Assembly (NCBI GenBank): GCA_964516635.1
Contig: CAZEZY010000105.1
Span: forward strand, 1-8,507
Source of the DNA: CAZEZY01 sp964516635
GTDB taxonomy: Bacteria > Pseudomonadota > Gammaproteobacteria > Burkholderiales > Burkholderiaceae_C
DNA length: 8,507 nt
Direction of reading: 5' to 3'
Positions within the stretch are counted from its first letter, which is position 1; every line of letters starts with the position of its first letter. Position numbers and translations under genes: made by a program. The notes beneath the pieces were generated by a model that did no database searches, was not told the origin of the DNA, and was given only the letters and a program-made list of their open reading frames with translations. Shown in pieces: positions 1 through 6,082 of this stretch.

Positions 1-54
1 AATACCGGCCTGTCACGCCGGGGGTCGCGGGTTCGAGCCCCGTCCACTCCGCCA
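1..54 (+). tRNA. tRNA-Asp (anticodon GUC), 3' part only
   Basis: This is the 3' portion of an aspartate tRNA gene. A 5-bp anticodon stem (5-9 with 17-21) closes a seven-base loop CTGTCAC whose anticodon GTC lies at 12-14. A 5-bp T stem (27-31 with 39-43, one G-U pair) closes the TTCGAGC loop at 32-38. The 3' acceptor strand (44-50) is followed by the discriminator G51 and a genome-encoded CCA at 52-54. The acceptor strand predicts a 5' end of GGAGTGG, as expected for tRNA-Asp. The first roughly 23 bases, including the D arm, lie before the window. The G discriminator and GUC anticodon are the standard identity elements for aspartyl-tRNA synthetase. A terminator begins ten bases downstream, so this is the last gene of its transcript. 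Confidence 0.95.
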
Positions 55-63
55 GCCCACATG

Positions 64-96
64 AGCCGTTGCTGTCACGCATGCAACGGCTTTTTT
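64..96 (+). terminator. Intrinsic terminator of the tRNA-Asp transcript
   Basis: A perfect 9-bp stem (64-72 with 83-91, core GCCGTTGC/GCAACGGC) encloses a 10-base loop and runs into six T residues at 91-96, followed by further T-rich sequence to 102. This is a textbook Rho-independent terminator. It also shows that the in-frame ATG codons at 69 and 81 are not the start of the downstream transporter gene. The loop repeats nine bases of the tRNA anticodon arm (CTGTCACGC at 10-18 and 72-80). Confidence 0.9.
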
Positions 97-131
97 GTTT
101 TTCATGGGCCGCTGCGATTACAGTGCGTGCC

Positions 132-1307
132 ATGGAGACCGTTCCTCGCCACGTGCTGCCGGTGCTGGTGTTTTCCCAGTTTGCCGGAACCTCGCTGTGG
201 TTTGCCGTCAATGCGATCATGCCCGATCTGCAACGGGAGCTGGGCTGGCCCGAGGCCACGCTCGGCACGCTCACTTCCGCCCTCCAGTTCGGATTCATCG
301 TGGGCACGCTGGTGTTCGCGTTGCTGGCCATCGCCGACCGGTTTGCGGCGCGCAAGGTGTTCCTGATCTGTTCGCTGGCGGGTGCCATCTGCACCCTGGG
401 CGCCTGGGCCCAGGTGCGCGACCAGGAGGCCCTGATGGCTTGGCGATTCGCGACGGGCTTCTTTCTGGCGGGCATCTACCCCGTGGGCATGAAGATCGCT
501 TCGCAATGGTACCGGCAGGGTCTGGGGGCTGCGCTGGGCCTGCTTGTGGGCGCGCTGGTGCTCGGGTCGGCCAGTGCCCATGGTTTGCGTGCCTGGGGTC
601 ATGAACTTCCCTGGGACCAGTTGATGTGGGCGGTATCGGCGCTATCCGCGGCGGGTGGGCTGCTGCTCTATCTGGCGCTGGGCGATCCCCCGGTACGCGG
701 GGGGGTGCCCATGCCGCTGCGCTTCACCGATGTGGGAGCGATCTGGACCGACCGGCGGGTCCGAAGTTCGGTGTTGGGATACTTTGGCCACATGTGGGAG
801 CTCTACACCATGTGGGTGCTGGTTCCCGTGGTGCTGGCCACGCGCCTGCAAGGCCAGGCCTTGTCGCTGGCCGCCTTTCTGATCCTGGGCGCGGGCGTGC
901 TGGGCTGTGTGGTGGGTGGCTTGCTGGTCCGGCGATGGGGCGGCGCGCGGGTGGCGTCGTTTCAACTGGCCATCAGCGGGGCTTGCTGCCTGATGGCGCC
1001 ATGGGCACTGATCGCCAGTGATCTGGGTTTTTACGCCTGGTTGCTGGTCTGGGGCATCACGGTATCGGGCGATTCGCCTCAGTTCTCTGCGCTCACGGCG
1101 CGAAACGCGCCACCCCAGGCCGTTGGCAGCGTGCTGACGCTGACCAACAGCATCGGATTTACCATCTCGATTGTCAGCATCTTGCTGTACGTGGAATGGA
1201 TTCAGCACGCCCCATTGGCGCAGGTGCTGCCGTGGCTGGCCGTCGGCCCGATGCTGGGCTTGTGGGCGATGCGCCCCTTGTTGCGTGAAGAACGGATCGC
1301 CAGATAG
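132..1307 (+). CDS. MFS transporter, 12 transmembrane helices, substrate unknown
   Basis: Predicted inner-membrane secondary transporter of the Major Facilitator Superfamily, 391 residues. Hydrophobic segments can be read at about 9-29, 43-66, 75-93, 103-122, 130-150, 163-182, 212-236, 247-265, 273-293, 297-313, 333-354 and 361-382, which gives the usual 6+6 arrangement with a central polar loop around 184-210. The loop after helix 2 carries a degenerate MFS motif A, with D69-R70 and R74-K75 kept but the central glycine replaced by alanine. The equivalent loop in the second half reads RRWGGAR near 267-273. I chose the ATG at 132 because the upstream in-frame ATGs at 69 and 81 lie inside the tRNA terminator. 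No clear Shine-Dalgarno sequence precedes any candidate start, and GTG at 123 is an alternative. The gene converges on cobA with a 5-bp gap. Neither sequence nor neighbours identify the substrate. Confidence 0.88.
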   Translation: METVPRHVLPVLVFSQFAGTSLWFAVNAIMPDLQRELGWPEATLGTLTSALQFGFIVGTLVFALLAIADRFAARKVFLICSLAGAICTLGAWAQVRDQEALMAWRFATGFFLAGIYPVGMKIASQWYRQGLGAALGLLVGALVLGSASAHGLRAWGHELPWDQLMWAVSALSAAGGLLLYLALGDPPVRGGVPMPLRFTDVGAIWTDRRVRSSVLGYFGHMWELYTMWVLVPVVLATRLQGQALSLAAFLILGAGVLGCVVGGLLVRRWGGARVASFQLAISGACCLMAPWALIASDLGFYAWLLVWGITVSGDSPQFSALTARNAPPQAVGSVLTLTNSIGFTISIVSILLYVEWIQHAPLAQVLPWLAVGPMLGLWAMRPLLREERIAR

Positions 1308-1312
1308 TCCAC

Positions 1313-2125
1313 TCAGGCGGCATCGAGCCACCCGCTTGCGGCGTCTGCCAAGGGTGGTTTCCGTGTCGCGACCAGCCCTTTGAGCACATCCCCCACGACG
1401 ATGATGGAGGGGCTGCCCAGGTCATGGGCTTGGAGCGTGTCGACCAGGGTGTCCAGGGTTCCTTGGGCATGCCGTTGCTGCGGAAGGCTGGCGTGCTGGA
1501 TGATGGCCACTGGCGTGGCCGCTGGCAAGCCTTGAAGCAGGCCTTCCTGGATGCGTGTGGCGCTGGAAACGCCCATGTAGATGACCAGGGTGAGCCTGGC
1601 CTGATGGGCACAACGGGCCAGCGCCTCCCAGTCGGTGCCCGGGTCTCCGGGTTTGGCATGTCCGGTCACGAAAACCACGCCGTGGGCATGCTCACGGTGG
1701 GTCAATGGCGCATGCAAGGAGGTCACGGCCGCCAGTCCGGCGGTGATGCCGTTGATCACCTGCACCTGCACCCCTGCGGCCTGGAGGTGTTCGACTTCTT
1801 CGCCTCCCCGGCCAAAGATGAAAGGATCTCCCCCCTTCAGCCTCACCACCGCTTCGCCCGCCAGGGCCTGCTGGATCATCAGCTTTTCAATGAAGGCCTG
1901 CGGCGTGGAGGTGCAACCGCCGCGTTTGCCCACATGAATGATCCGTGCACCATGGCGGGCATGCGTCAGAACGGCCTCGTTCACGAGGTCGTCCACCAGG
2001 ATCACGGTGGCTGACGCGATGGCTTTGGCGGCTTTGAGGGTGAGCAGATCGGGATCGCCGGGACCAGCGCCGACCAGGGTGACTCGGCCTTCTGGGTTGG
2101 GGATGACAGTGTGCGGCGTGGTCAT
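1313..2125 (-). CDS. cobA: Uroporphyrinogen-III C-methyltransferase (SUMT)
   Basis: Cytoplasmic enzyme that transfers two methyl groups from S-adenosylmethionine to C2 and C7 of uroporphyrinogen III to give precorrin-2, the branch point to siroheme and cobalamin. The 270-residue protein is a single-domain SUMT of normal length. It lacks the N-terminal dehydrogenase/chelatase domain of the CysG fusion. Both family signatures are present: VGAGPGDPDLLTLKA at 18-32 and VVRLKGGDPFIFGRGGEE at 93-110. Other family positions are NGITAGLAA (125-133), PLTHR (140-144), FVTGH (152-156) and YMG (183-185), which binds SAM in relatives. It is divergent from tsaD and sits alone here, without the sulfite or nitrite reductase genes that often accompany siroheme SUMTs, so the siroheme role is inferred from the family. 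The Shine-Dalgarno sequence is weak. The symbol cobA is used in its SUMT sense, not for the cobalamin adenosyltransferase. Confidence 0.94.
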   Translation of the reverse strand: MTTPHTVIPNPEGRVTLVGAGPGDPDLLTLKAAKAIASATVILVDDLVNEAVLTHARHGARIIHVGKRGGCTSTPQAFIEKLMIQQALAGEAVVRLKGGDPFIFGRGGEEVEHLQAAGVQVQVINGITAGLAAVTSLHAPLTHREHAHGVVFVTGHAKPGDPGTDWEALARCAHQARLTLVIYMGVSSATRIQEGLLQGLPAATPVAIIQHASLPQQRHAQGTLDTLVDTLQAHDLGSPSIIVVGDVLKGLVATRKPPLADAASGWLDAA

Positions 2126-2225
2126 GGCTGCTTTGTATGGCTTGATTCGGTGATTTTGATGTATTCATCATGAATTCAGGTAATAAACAGATATCGTCCT
2201 GTGTGGTCCACTTAAACTACCCGTC
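2126..2225. promoter_or_regulatory. Divergent cobA-tsaD intergenic region with a 13-bp palindrome
   Basis: This 100-bp gap must hold the 5' signals of both divergent genes. Its centre (about 2140-2195) is clearly richer in A and T than the surrounding coding DNA. It contains a perfect interrupted palindrome, ATTCAT-C-ATGAAT at 2163-2175, overlapping a second palindrome TGAATTCA at 2171-2178. Possible promoter hexamers for tsaD are TTGATG at 2156-2161 with TAATAA at 2181-2186, but the 19-bp spacing is poor. Another -10-like element, TAAACT, lies at 2213-2218. I cannot assign either promoter with confidence. The palindrome could be an operator or simply local AT-rich symmetry. Confidence 0.4.
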
Positions 2226-3281
2226 ATGTTGATTCTGGGTATCGAATCCTCTTGTGACGAAACGGGCGTGGCGCTGGTGGAAACGCGCGCAGATGGCGCT
2301 CCGCGCTTGCTGGCCCACGCCTTGCACAGCCAGATCGACATGCATCAGGCTTACGGCGGCGTGGTCCCCGAACTGGCCAGCCGCGATCACATCCGGCGCG
2401 TGTTGCCCCTGACCGCGGTGGTGCTCACACAAGCCGGCCGTTCGCTGTCCGAGGTGGACTGGGTGGCCTACACCCGTGGTCCCGGGCTGGCCGGGGCCTT
2501 GCTGGTCGGGGCGGGTGTGGCCTGCGCCATGGCCGCCGCGCTCGACAAGCCCACGATCGGTATTCATCACCTGGAGGGCCATCTGCTGTCGCCCTTTCTC
2601 AGCGCCGATCCGCCCGAGTTCCCTTTTGTGGCGTTGCTGGTGTCGGGTGGCCATACCCAGCTCATGCGGGTGGAAGGGGTCGGGCGGTACGAGTTGCTGG
2701 GTGAAACCATCGACGATGCCGCAGGTGAAGCCTTTGACAAATCCGCCAAAGTGCTCGGTCTGGGCTACCCGGGGGGGCCAGCCCTCGCGCGGCTGGCTCA
2801 AGCAGGTCGGCCCGACGCGTTCCAGCTACCCCGCCCCCTGTTGCACAGCGGTGACCTGGACTTTTCATTTGCCGGCCTCAAGACGGCGGTGCTCACCCAG
2901 GCCCGCAAGCTGGCTGATGATCTGGAGGCCCGCAAGGCCGATCTGGCCGCTTCCACCCAGGCCGCCATCGTCGAGGTGCTGGTCAAGAAATCGATCGCGG
3001 CTTTGAAGCAGACCGGTCTGAAACGGCTGGTGGTCGCGGGTGGGGTAGGGGCCAATAACATGCTGAGGCAACAGCTGGACACCGCCTGTCGACGCATCGG
3101 GGTGAGGGTGCACTATCCCGAGCTTCACCTCTGCACCGACAATGGCGCCATGATTGCGATGGCAGCCGCCATGCGGTTGCAGGCTGGCCTGGTTCCCGAA
3201 CCCTCGAGCCCATCGAACCGCGATCCCTATGCCTTTGATGTCAGGCCCCGCTGGCCTCTGAGCGAATGCACCGAGACCTGA
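2226..3281 (+). CDS. tsaD: tRNA N6-adenosine threonylcarbamoyltransferase TsaD
   Basis: Catalytic subunit that transfers the threonylcarbamoyl group from threonylcarbamoyl-AMP to A37 of tRNAs reading ANN codons (t6A37). In bacteria it works with TsaB and TsaE in the cytoplasm. The 351-residue protein has the ASKHA-fold N-terminus GIESSCDETGVAL (5-17), the Kae1/TsaD metal-binding motif HHLEGH (114-119, with H115 and H119 as the probable ligands), SGGHTQL (140-146), the GEAFDKSAKVLGLGYPGGP stretch (167-185), SFAGLKTA (214-221), AGGVGANNMLR (271-281) and CTDNGAMIA (303-311), whose D305 is the third metal-ligand position. Length is within the family range. The ATG at 2226 fits the family N-terminus, but no Shine-Dalgarno sequence is visible upstream. 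tsaB and tsaE are not in the window. Older annotations call this gene gcp or ygjD. Confidence 0.97.
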   Translation: MLILGIESSCDETGVALVETRADGAPRLLAHALHSQIDMHQAYGGVVPELASRDHIRRVLPLTAVVLTQAGRSLSEVDWVAYTRGPGLAGALLVGAGVACAMAAALDKPTIGIHHLEGHLLSPFLSADPPEFPFVALLVSGGHTQLMRVEGVGRYELLGETIDDAAGEAFDKSAKVLGLGYPGGPALARLAQAGRPDAFQLPRPLLHSGDLDFSFAGLKTAVLTQARKLADDLEARKADLAASTQAAIVEVLVKKSIAALKQTGLKRLVVAGGVGANNMLRQQLDTACRRIGVRVHYPELHLCTDNGAMIAMAAAMRLQAGLVPEPSSPSNRDPYAFDVRPRWPLSECTET

Positions 3282-3347
3282 TGCGCCCCCTGTTTTCTGG
3301 TTGCATACCCCATTCAGGATCGCTTGCTGCGGTGCAGTAAACTGGCG

Positions 3348-3370
3348 CGCCCCGTGTCAATCATGGGGCG
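3348..3370 (+). other. Hairpin in the tsaD-to-binding-protein gap
   Basis: CGCCCC at 3348-3353 pairs perfectly with GGGGCG at 3365-3370. Two further pairs (one G-U, one A-T) extend it to an 8-bp stem with a seven-base loop. It lies 66 bases after the tsaD stop and 24 bases before the next start codon. Only three T residues follow, so it is either a weak terminator for tsaD or a 5'-leader hairpin of the binding-protein mRNA. A -10-like TAAACT at 3338-3343 just upstream would favour the leader reading, but no good -35 accompanies it. The rest of the 113-bp gap shows nothing I can name. Confidence 0.5.
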
Positions 3371-3394
3371 TTTCCGTGATTTGCTGGGGCTTTC

Positions 3395-4759
3395 ATGAAC
3401 CTGTTTTTCCGTGATGTTTCGCGCCGTTTGATGCCTCGTCGCCAGGGGCTGGGTCTGGTCGCGCGCCTGCTGGCGCTGGGTGTCCTGACAGCGGGTGCCG
3501 TTGCCGTGATGGCTCAGCCGGCATCGCCCTCCGGTACCCGTCAGGGCAACCCGCCACCGATCCGCATTGCCATGATCGAAGGCCTGTCTGGCCCGATGGC
3601 CAATACCGGGGAGGCGGTGTTTCGCAACCTGGTCTGGGCGGTCGAACGGGTCAATGCTCGCGGTGGTGTGCCCTTGCCAGGCGGCGCCCGCCCACTCCAG
3701 ATGGAACGTTTTGACAGCAAGGGTCAGACCGAGGAGGCCCTGTCGGTGCTGCGTTCAGCCGTTGACGCGCAGATTTCGATTGTCATGCAGGGCAATTCGT
3801 CGGCGGTGGCAGCCGGTCTGATCGAGGCCATTCAGCGCCACAACGAACGCGATCCCTCGCGTCGCGTGGTTTTCCTGAACTACTCGGCCATTGATCCCAT
3901 CCTCACCAACGAGCGCTGCAATTTCTGGCATTTCCGTTTTGACGCCCATGTGGACATGCGCATGGCGGCGCTGATGCAGGTTCTCAAAGGCGACAAGGAC
4001 GTCAACACCGTCTACCTGCTCGGGCAGGACTACAGCTTCGGTCAGGCGGTGCTTCGCGAAGCCCGTCGCCAATTGCCACTGCAGCGACCCGACATCCGCA
4101 TCGTCGGTGACGAACTGCATCCCATGGCACGCATCAAGGACTTTCTGCCCTACATCACCAAAATTCGCGCCAGCGGGGCCGACGCCGTCATCACGGGGAA
4201 CTGGGGCAACGACCTGACGTTGCTCGTGAAGGCCGCTCGCGAGGCGGGCTACAACGGCAAGTTCTACACCTTTTACGGCAACGCGCTGGGCGCACCTGCC
4301 GCCATGGGCGATGCCGGGATTGGCCGCGTCATTGCGGTGGCCGACTGGTTCCCGAACGTGCCCACGGCCGAATCGAAGGCCTTTTACGAAGCGTTCCGCC
4401 AGCGCTTCCCCCGTCCGCAGGACGATTACGTGCACATGCGCATGCAACTGATGGTCGAGGCGCTGGCGCAGGCCATCGAGCGCGCTGGCGCGACGATGGC
4501 GCCCGGGCAGGTGCCCGACGCGCTGGCGATAGCCCGCGAACTGGAGCGTGCCGACGTGACGCTGGCAGGTCAGCGCCTCACCATGCGAGCGGCCGATCAC
4601 CAGGCCCAGCAGCCGCTGGTGGTCGCTGTGATGGAGCGCCAGGGTGCAGAGGGTGTCCCGTTCGATGTCGAAGGTTCTGGCTATGGTTTCCGCGTCATCC
4701 GTCAGTTGCCCGCTCAAGCGGCCGAAATGCCCCACAATTGTCAGATGAGCCGCCCTTGA
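3395..4759 (+). CDS. ABC transporter periplasmic solute-binding protein, LivK-like (type I fold)
   Basis: Predicted exported periplasmic binding protein of the branched-chain amino acid/amide (HAAT) family, 454 residues. The N-terminus has basic residues (R6, R10, R11, R15, R16), a hydrophobic core at about 19-39 and a likely signal peptidase I site after AVMA (37-40), before a proline-rich linker. The mature domain starts with IRIAMIEGLSGPMANTGEA (56-74), the typical first strand and ligand loop. Further family-like segments are a conserved-looking N162-Y163-S164, the GQDYSFGQAV hinge region (210-219) and the YITKIRASGADAVITGNWGND stretch (253-273), followed by AREAGYNGKFY (281-291). No permease or ATPase genes lie beside it, so it is an orphan in this window. 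The ligand cannot be deduced; relatives bind branched-chain amino acids, amides, urea or aromatic acids. An alternative start is the ATG at residue 13, but the longer form has the more complete signal-peptide n-region. Confidence 0.87.
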   Translation: MNLFFRDVSRRLMPRRQGLGLVARLLALGVLTAGAVAVMAQPASPSGTRQGNPPPIRIAMIEGLSGPMANTGEAVFRNLVWAVERVNARGGVPLPGGARPLQMERFDSKGQTEEALSVLRSAVDAQISIVMQGNSSAVAAGLIEAIQRHNERDPSRRVVFLNYSAIDPILTNERCNFWHFRFDAHVDMRMAALMQVLKGDKDVNTVYLLGQDYSFGQAVLREARRQLPLQRPDIRIVGDELHPMARIKDFLPYITKIRASGADAVITGNWGNDLTLLVKAAREAGYNGKFYTFYGNALGAPAAMGDAGIGRVIAVADWFPNVPTAESKAFYEAFRQRFPRPQDDYVHMRMQLMVEALAQAIERAGATMAPGQVPDALAIARELERADVTLAGQRLTMRAADHQAQQPLVVAVMERQGAEGVPFDVEGSGYGFRVIRQLPAQAAEMPHNCQMSRP

Positions 4760-4760
4760 A

Positions 4761-4776
4761 GGGTGGACATTCACCC
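4761..4776 (+). other. Short hairpin between binding-protein and aminotransferase genes
   Basis: GGGTG at 4761-4765 pairs with CACCC at 4772-4776 around a six-base loop, starting one base after the binding-protein stop codon. There is no T tract, so it is unlikely to be an efficient terminator. It may protect the upstream 3' end or simply be chance. The 40-bp gap otherwise contains only an AC-rich stretch leading to the aminotransferase start, with no strong Shine-Dalgarno sequence. Confidence 0.3.
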
Positions 4777-4799
4777 ACAAAACACAGGCAAACACCAAC

Positions 4800-5969
4800 A
4801 TGAGGGACGTGATCGCAGCCCTGGAGGGTTCCCGCATCCGTGAGGTGGCGAATGTCGGTCTCGGCCGCGCCGATGTGCTGCCTTTCTGGTTTGGCGAAAG
4901 CGACGAAACCACCGCCGACTTCATCCGTCAGGCGGCGATCGAATCGCTGCAGCGCGGAGAAACCTTCTATGCCCACAACCTGGGCATGCCAGAGCTGCGG
5001 CAGGCCTTGGCGGACTACACCGCTCGTTGGCATCCGTCGCAACCTGCCACTCAGTGGGCCGAACGCATCGCCGTGACGTCTGGCGGTGTCAATGCCCTCA
5101 TGCTGGCCTGCGAGGCGCTGGTGGATGCCGGCGATGAAGTGGTGGCGGTCACCCCGGTCTGGCCGAATCTGGTGGCCCAACCCCGGATCATGGGGGCATG
5201 CCTGCAAACGGTGAGCCTGCGTCCTGACGCGGGGGGCGCCTGGCAACTCGACATGGCCGAGTTGCTGGCTGCCGTGACCCCCCGAACCCGTTTGCTGGTG
5301 CTGAACGCCCCGAACAATCCGACCGGCTGGACGCTGACCCGAGCCGAACAGCAGGAGATTCTGAACCACTGTCGCCAGACGGGTACCTGGATTCTGGCTG
5401 ACGAAGTGTACGAGCGCCTGTACTTCGGCGGAGAGGCGGGTCAGCCAGCGCCCAGCTTGCTGGATCTGGCGACACCTGACGATCGGTTGGTGGTCGCCCA
5501 CAGTTTTTCCAAGACGTTTCTCATGACAGGCTGGCGTCTGGGCTGGCTGGTCATGCCGCCCTTCCTGGTGCCGGCCATGGGAAAACTGATCGAGTTCAAC
5601 ACCAGTTGTGCCCCTGTGTTTGTGCAGCGAGCCGGTGTCGCAGCCCTGCAGGGCGAAGTTCAGGTCACGATTCCCCTGGTCAGGCACCTGCAGACCTGTC
5701 GCGACACCCTGGTCCCGGCTCTGCAGGCCTTGTCTGGCGTCACGGTTGCACCACCCCCTGGCGGCATGTATGCGTTTTTCCGCCTCCACGGGCATGATGA
5801 CTGCCTGGCCACCGCCAAGCGGCTGGTTCAGGAAGCGGGTCTGGGTCTGGCGCCGGGCAGCGCCTTTTCCCCTGAGGCCAGAGGCTGGTTGCGGTGGTGC
5901 TTTGCCAGCCGCGACACCGATCGCCTGTTGCAAGGGGTCGATAGACTGGCCGCCTGGCTGCGTCTATAA
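4800..5969 (+). CDS. PLP-dependent aminotransferase, class I/II
   Basis: Cytoplasmic fold-type I pyridoxal-phosphate aminotransferase of 389 residues, the normal size for the aspartate/aromatic aminotransferase superfamily. Visible landmarks are the FGESDETTADFI segment (31-42), YAHNLGMPELRQALADY (57-73), the PLP-phosphate loop TSGGVNAL (93-100), APNNPTG (170-176, with N173 expected to contact the cofactor), DEVYERL (201-207, with D201 expected to pair with the pyridine nitrogen and Y204 with O3'), the Schiff-base lysine K238 in SFSKTFLMTGWRLGW (235-249), the phosphate-binding R246, and R365 in WLRWCFA, expected to bind the substrate carboxylate. All catalytic residues are present, so it should be active. 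Amino donor and acceptor cannot be assigned from sequence alone. It lies 40 bp after the binding-protein gene and may be co-transcribed with it. Its stop codon sits within the rpsO -10 box. Confidence 0.92.
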   Translation: MRDVIAALEGSRIREVANVGLGRADVLPFWFGESDETTADFIRQAAIESLQRGETFYAHNLGMPELRQALADYTARWHPSQPATQWAERIAVTSGGVNALMLACEALVDAGDEVVAVTPVWPNLVAQPRIMGACLQTVSLRPDAGGAWQLDMAELLAAVTPRTRLLVLNAPNNPTGWTLTRAEQQEILNHCRQTGTWILADEVYERLYFGGEAGQPAPSLLDLATPDDRLVVAHSFSKTFLMTGWRLGWLVMPPFLVPAMGKLIEFNTSCAPVFVQRAGVAALQGEVQVTIPLVRHLQTCRDTLVPALQALSGVTVAPPPGGMYAFFRLHGHDDCLATAKRLVQEAGLGLAPGSAFSPEARGWLRWCFASRDTDRLLQGVDRLAAWLRL

Positions 5970-5970
5970 T
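5942..5970 (+). promoter_or_regulatory. Sigma-70-type promoter of rpsO, overlapping the aminotransferase stop codon
   Basis: A perfect consensus -10 hexamer TATAAT lies at 5965-5970, with TAGACT (4 of 6 matches to TTGACA) at 5942-5947 and an ideal 17-bp spacer. The aminotransferase stop codon TAA (5967-5969) is inside the -10 box. Transcription should begin near 5976-5978, giving rpsO a leader of about 106 nt. The assignment rests on hexamers and spacing only. Confidence 0.72.
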
Positions 5971-5976
5971 GTCAAG

Positions 5977-6071
5977 TTGCCTCGCTGCATGCGCGGCAAT
6001 CACGCCTGTTGCGGCAAACCATCGGATCGATCCAGATCGGCCACCTGCGGCAGGATGCAAGTCATTGTTTC
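5977..6071 (+). promoter_or_regulatory. Structured 5' leader of rpsO
   Basis: The predicted transcript opens with TTGCC (5977-5981), which can pair with GGCAA at 5995-5999, helped by GC/GC at 5984-5985 and 5993-5994. A second copy of GCGGCAA occurs at 6011-6017 (the first is at 5993-5999), so the 5' TTGCC has two mutually exclusive partners. Further on are a perfect 10-bp palindrome GGATCGATCC at 6024-6033 and a small hairpin CCTG-CGG-CAGG at 6044-6054. S15 represses its own translation through structured leaders in several bacteria, with structures that differ between lineages. This leader is a plausible site for such control, but I cannot match it to a known S15-binding leader. Confidence 0.45.
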
Positions 6072-6078
6072 AAGGAAG
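6072..6078 (+). promoter_or_regulatory. Ribosome binding site fixing the rpsO start
   Basis: AAGGAAG ends four bases before the ATG at 6083 and is the only good Shine-Dalgarno sequence nearby. It selects this ATG over a longer in-frame reading that begins in the aminotransferase stop region. Confidence 0.85.
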
Positions 6079-6082
6079 TTTC

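Noticed and set aside
61..131. Longer MFS start at ATG 69 or 81
   Set aside because: Both codons lie inside the tRNA-Asp terminator, and the added 17 to 21 residues precede the normal MFS N-terminus.
1..131. tRNA-Asp 3' end as an integration site for a mobile element
   Set aside because: tRNA 3' ends are common attachment sites, but there is no repeated copy of the 3' end, no integrase and no phage or island gene downstream. The region continues with ordinary core genes.
1298..1319. CGCC/GGCG inverted repeat at the MFS-cobA junction as a bidirectional terminator
   Set aside because: Only four base pairs with a long loop and no T tract on either side.
4753..4763. CCCTT-G-AAGGG symmetry over the binding-protein stop codon
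   Set aside because: A one-base centre cannot form a stable RNA hairpin of this stem, and it conflicts with the better 4761-4776 hairpin. It is probably chance.
3755..5933. Two long minus-strand open frames (3755-4924 and 4695-5933) opposite the binding protein and aminotransferase genes
   Set aside because: Both are shadows of well-supported plus-strand genes, overlap each other, and have compositions typical of antisense translations.
5969..6082. N-terminal extension of S15 from the in-frame ATG at 5969
   Set aside because: The extension would give 126 residues, while the family has about 88-89. A good ribosome binding site sits before the ATG at 6083.
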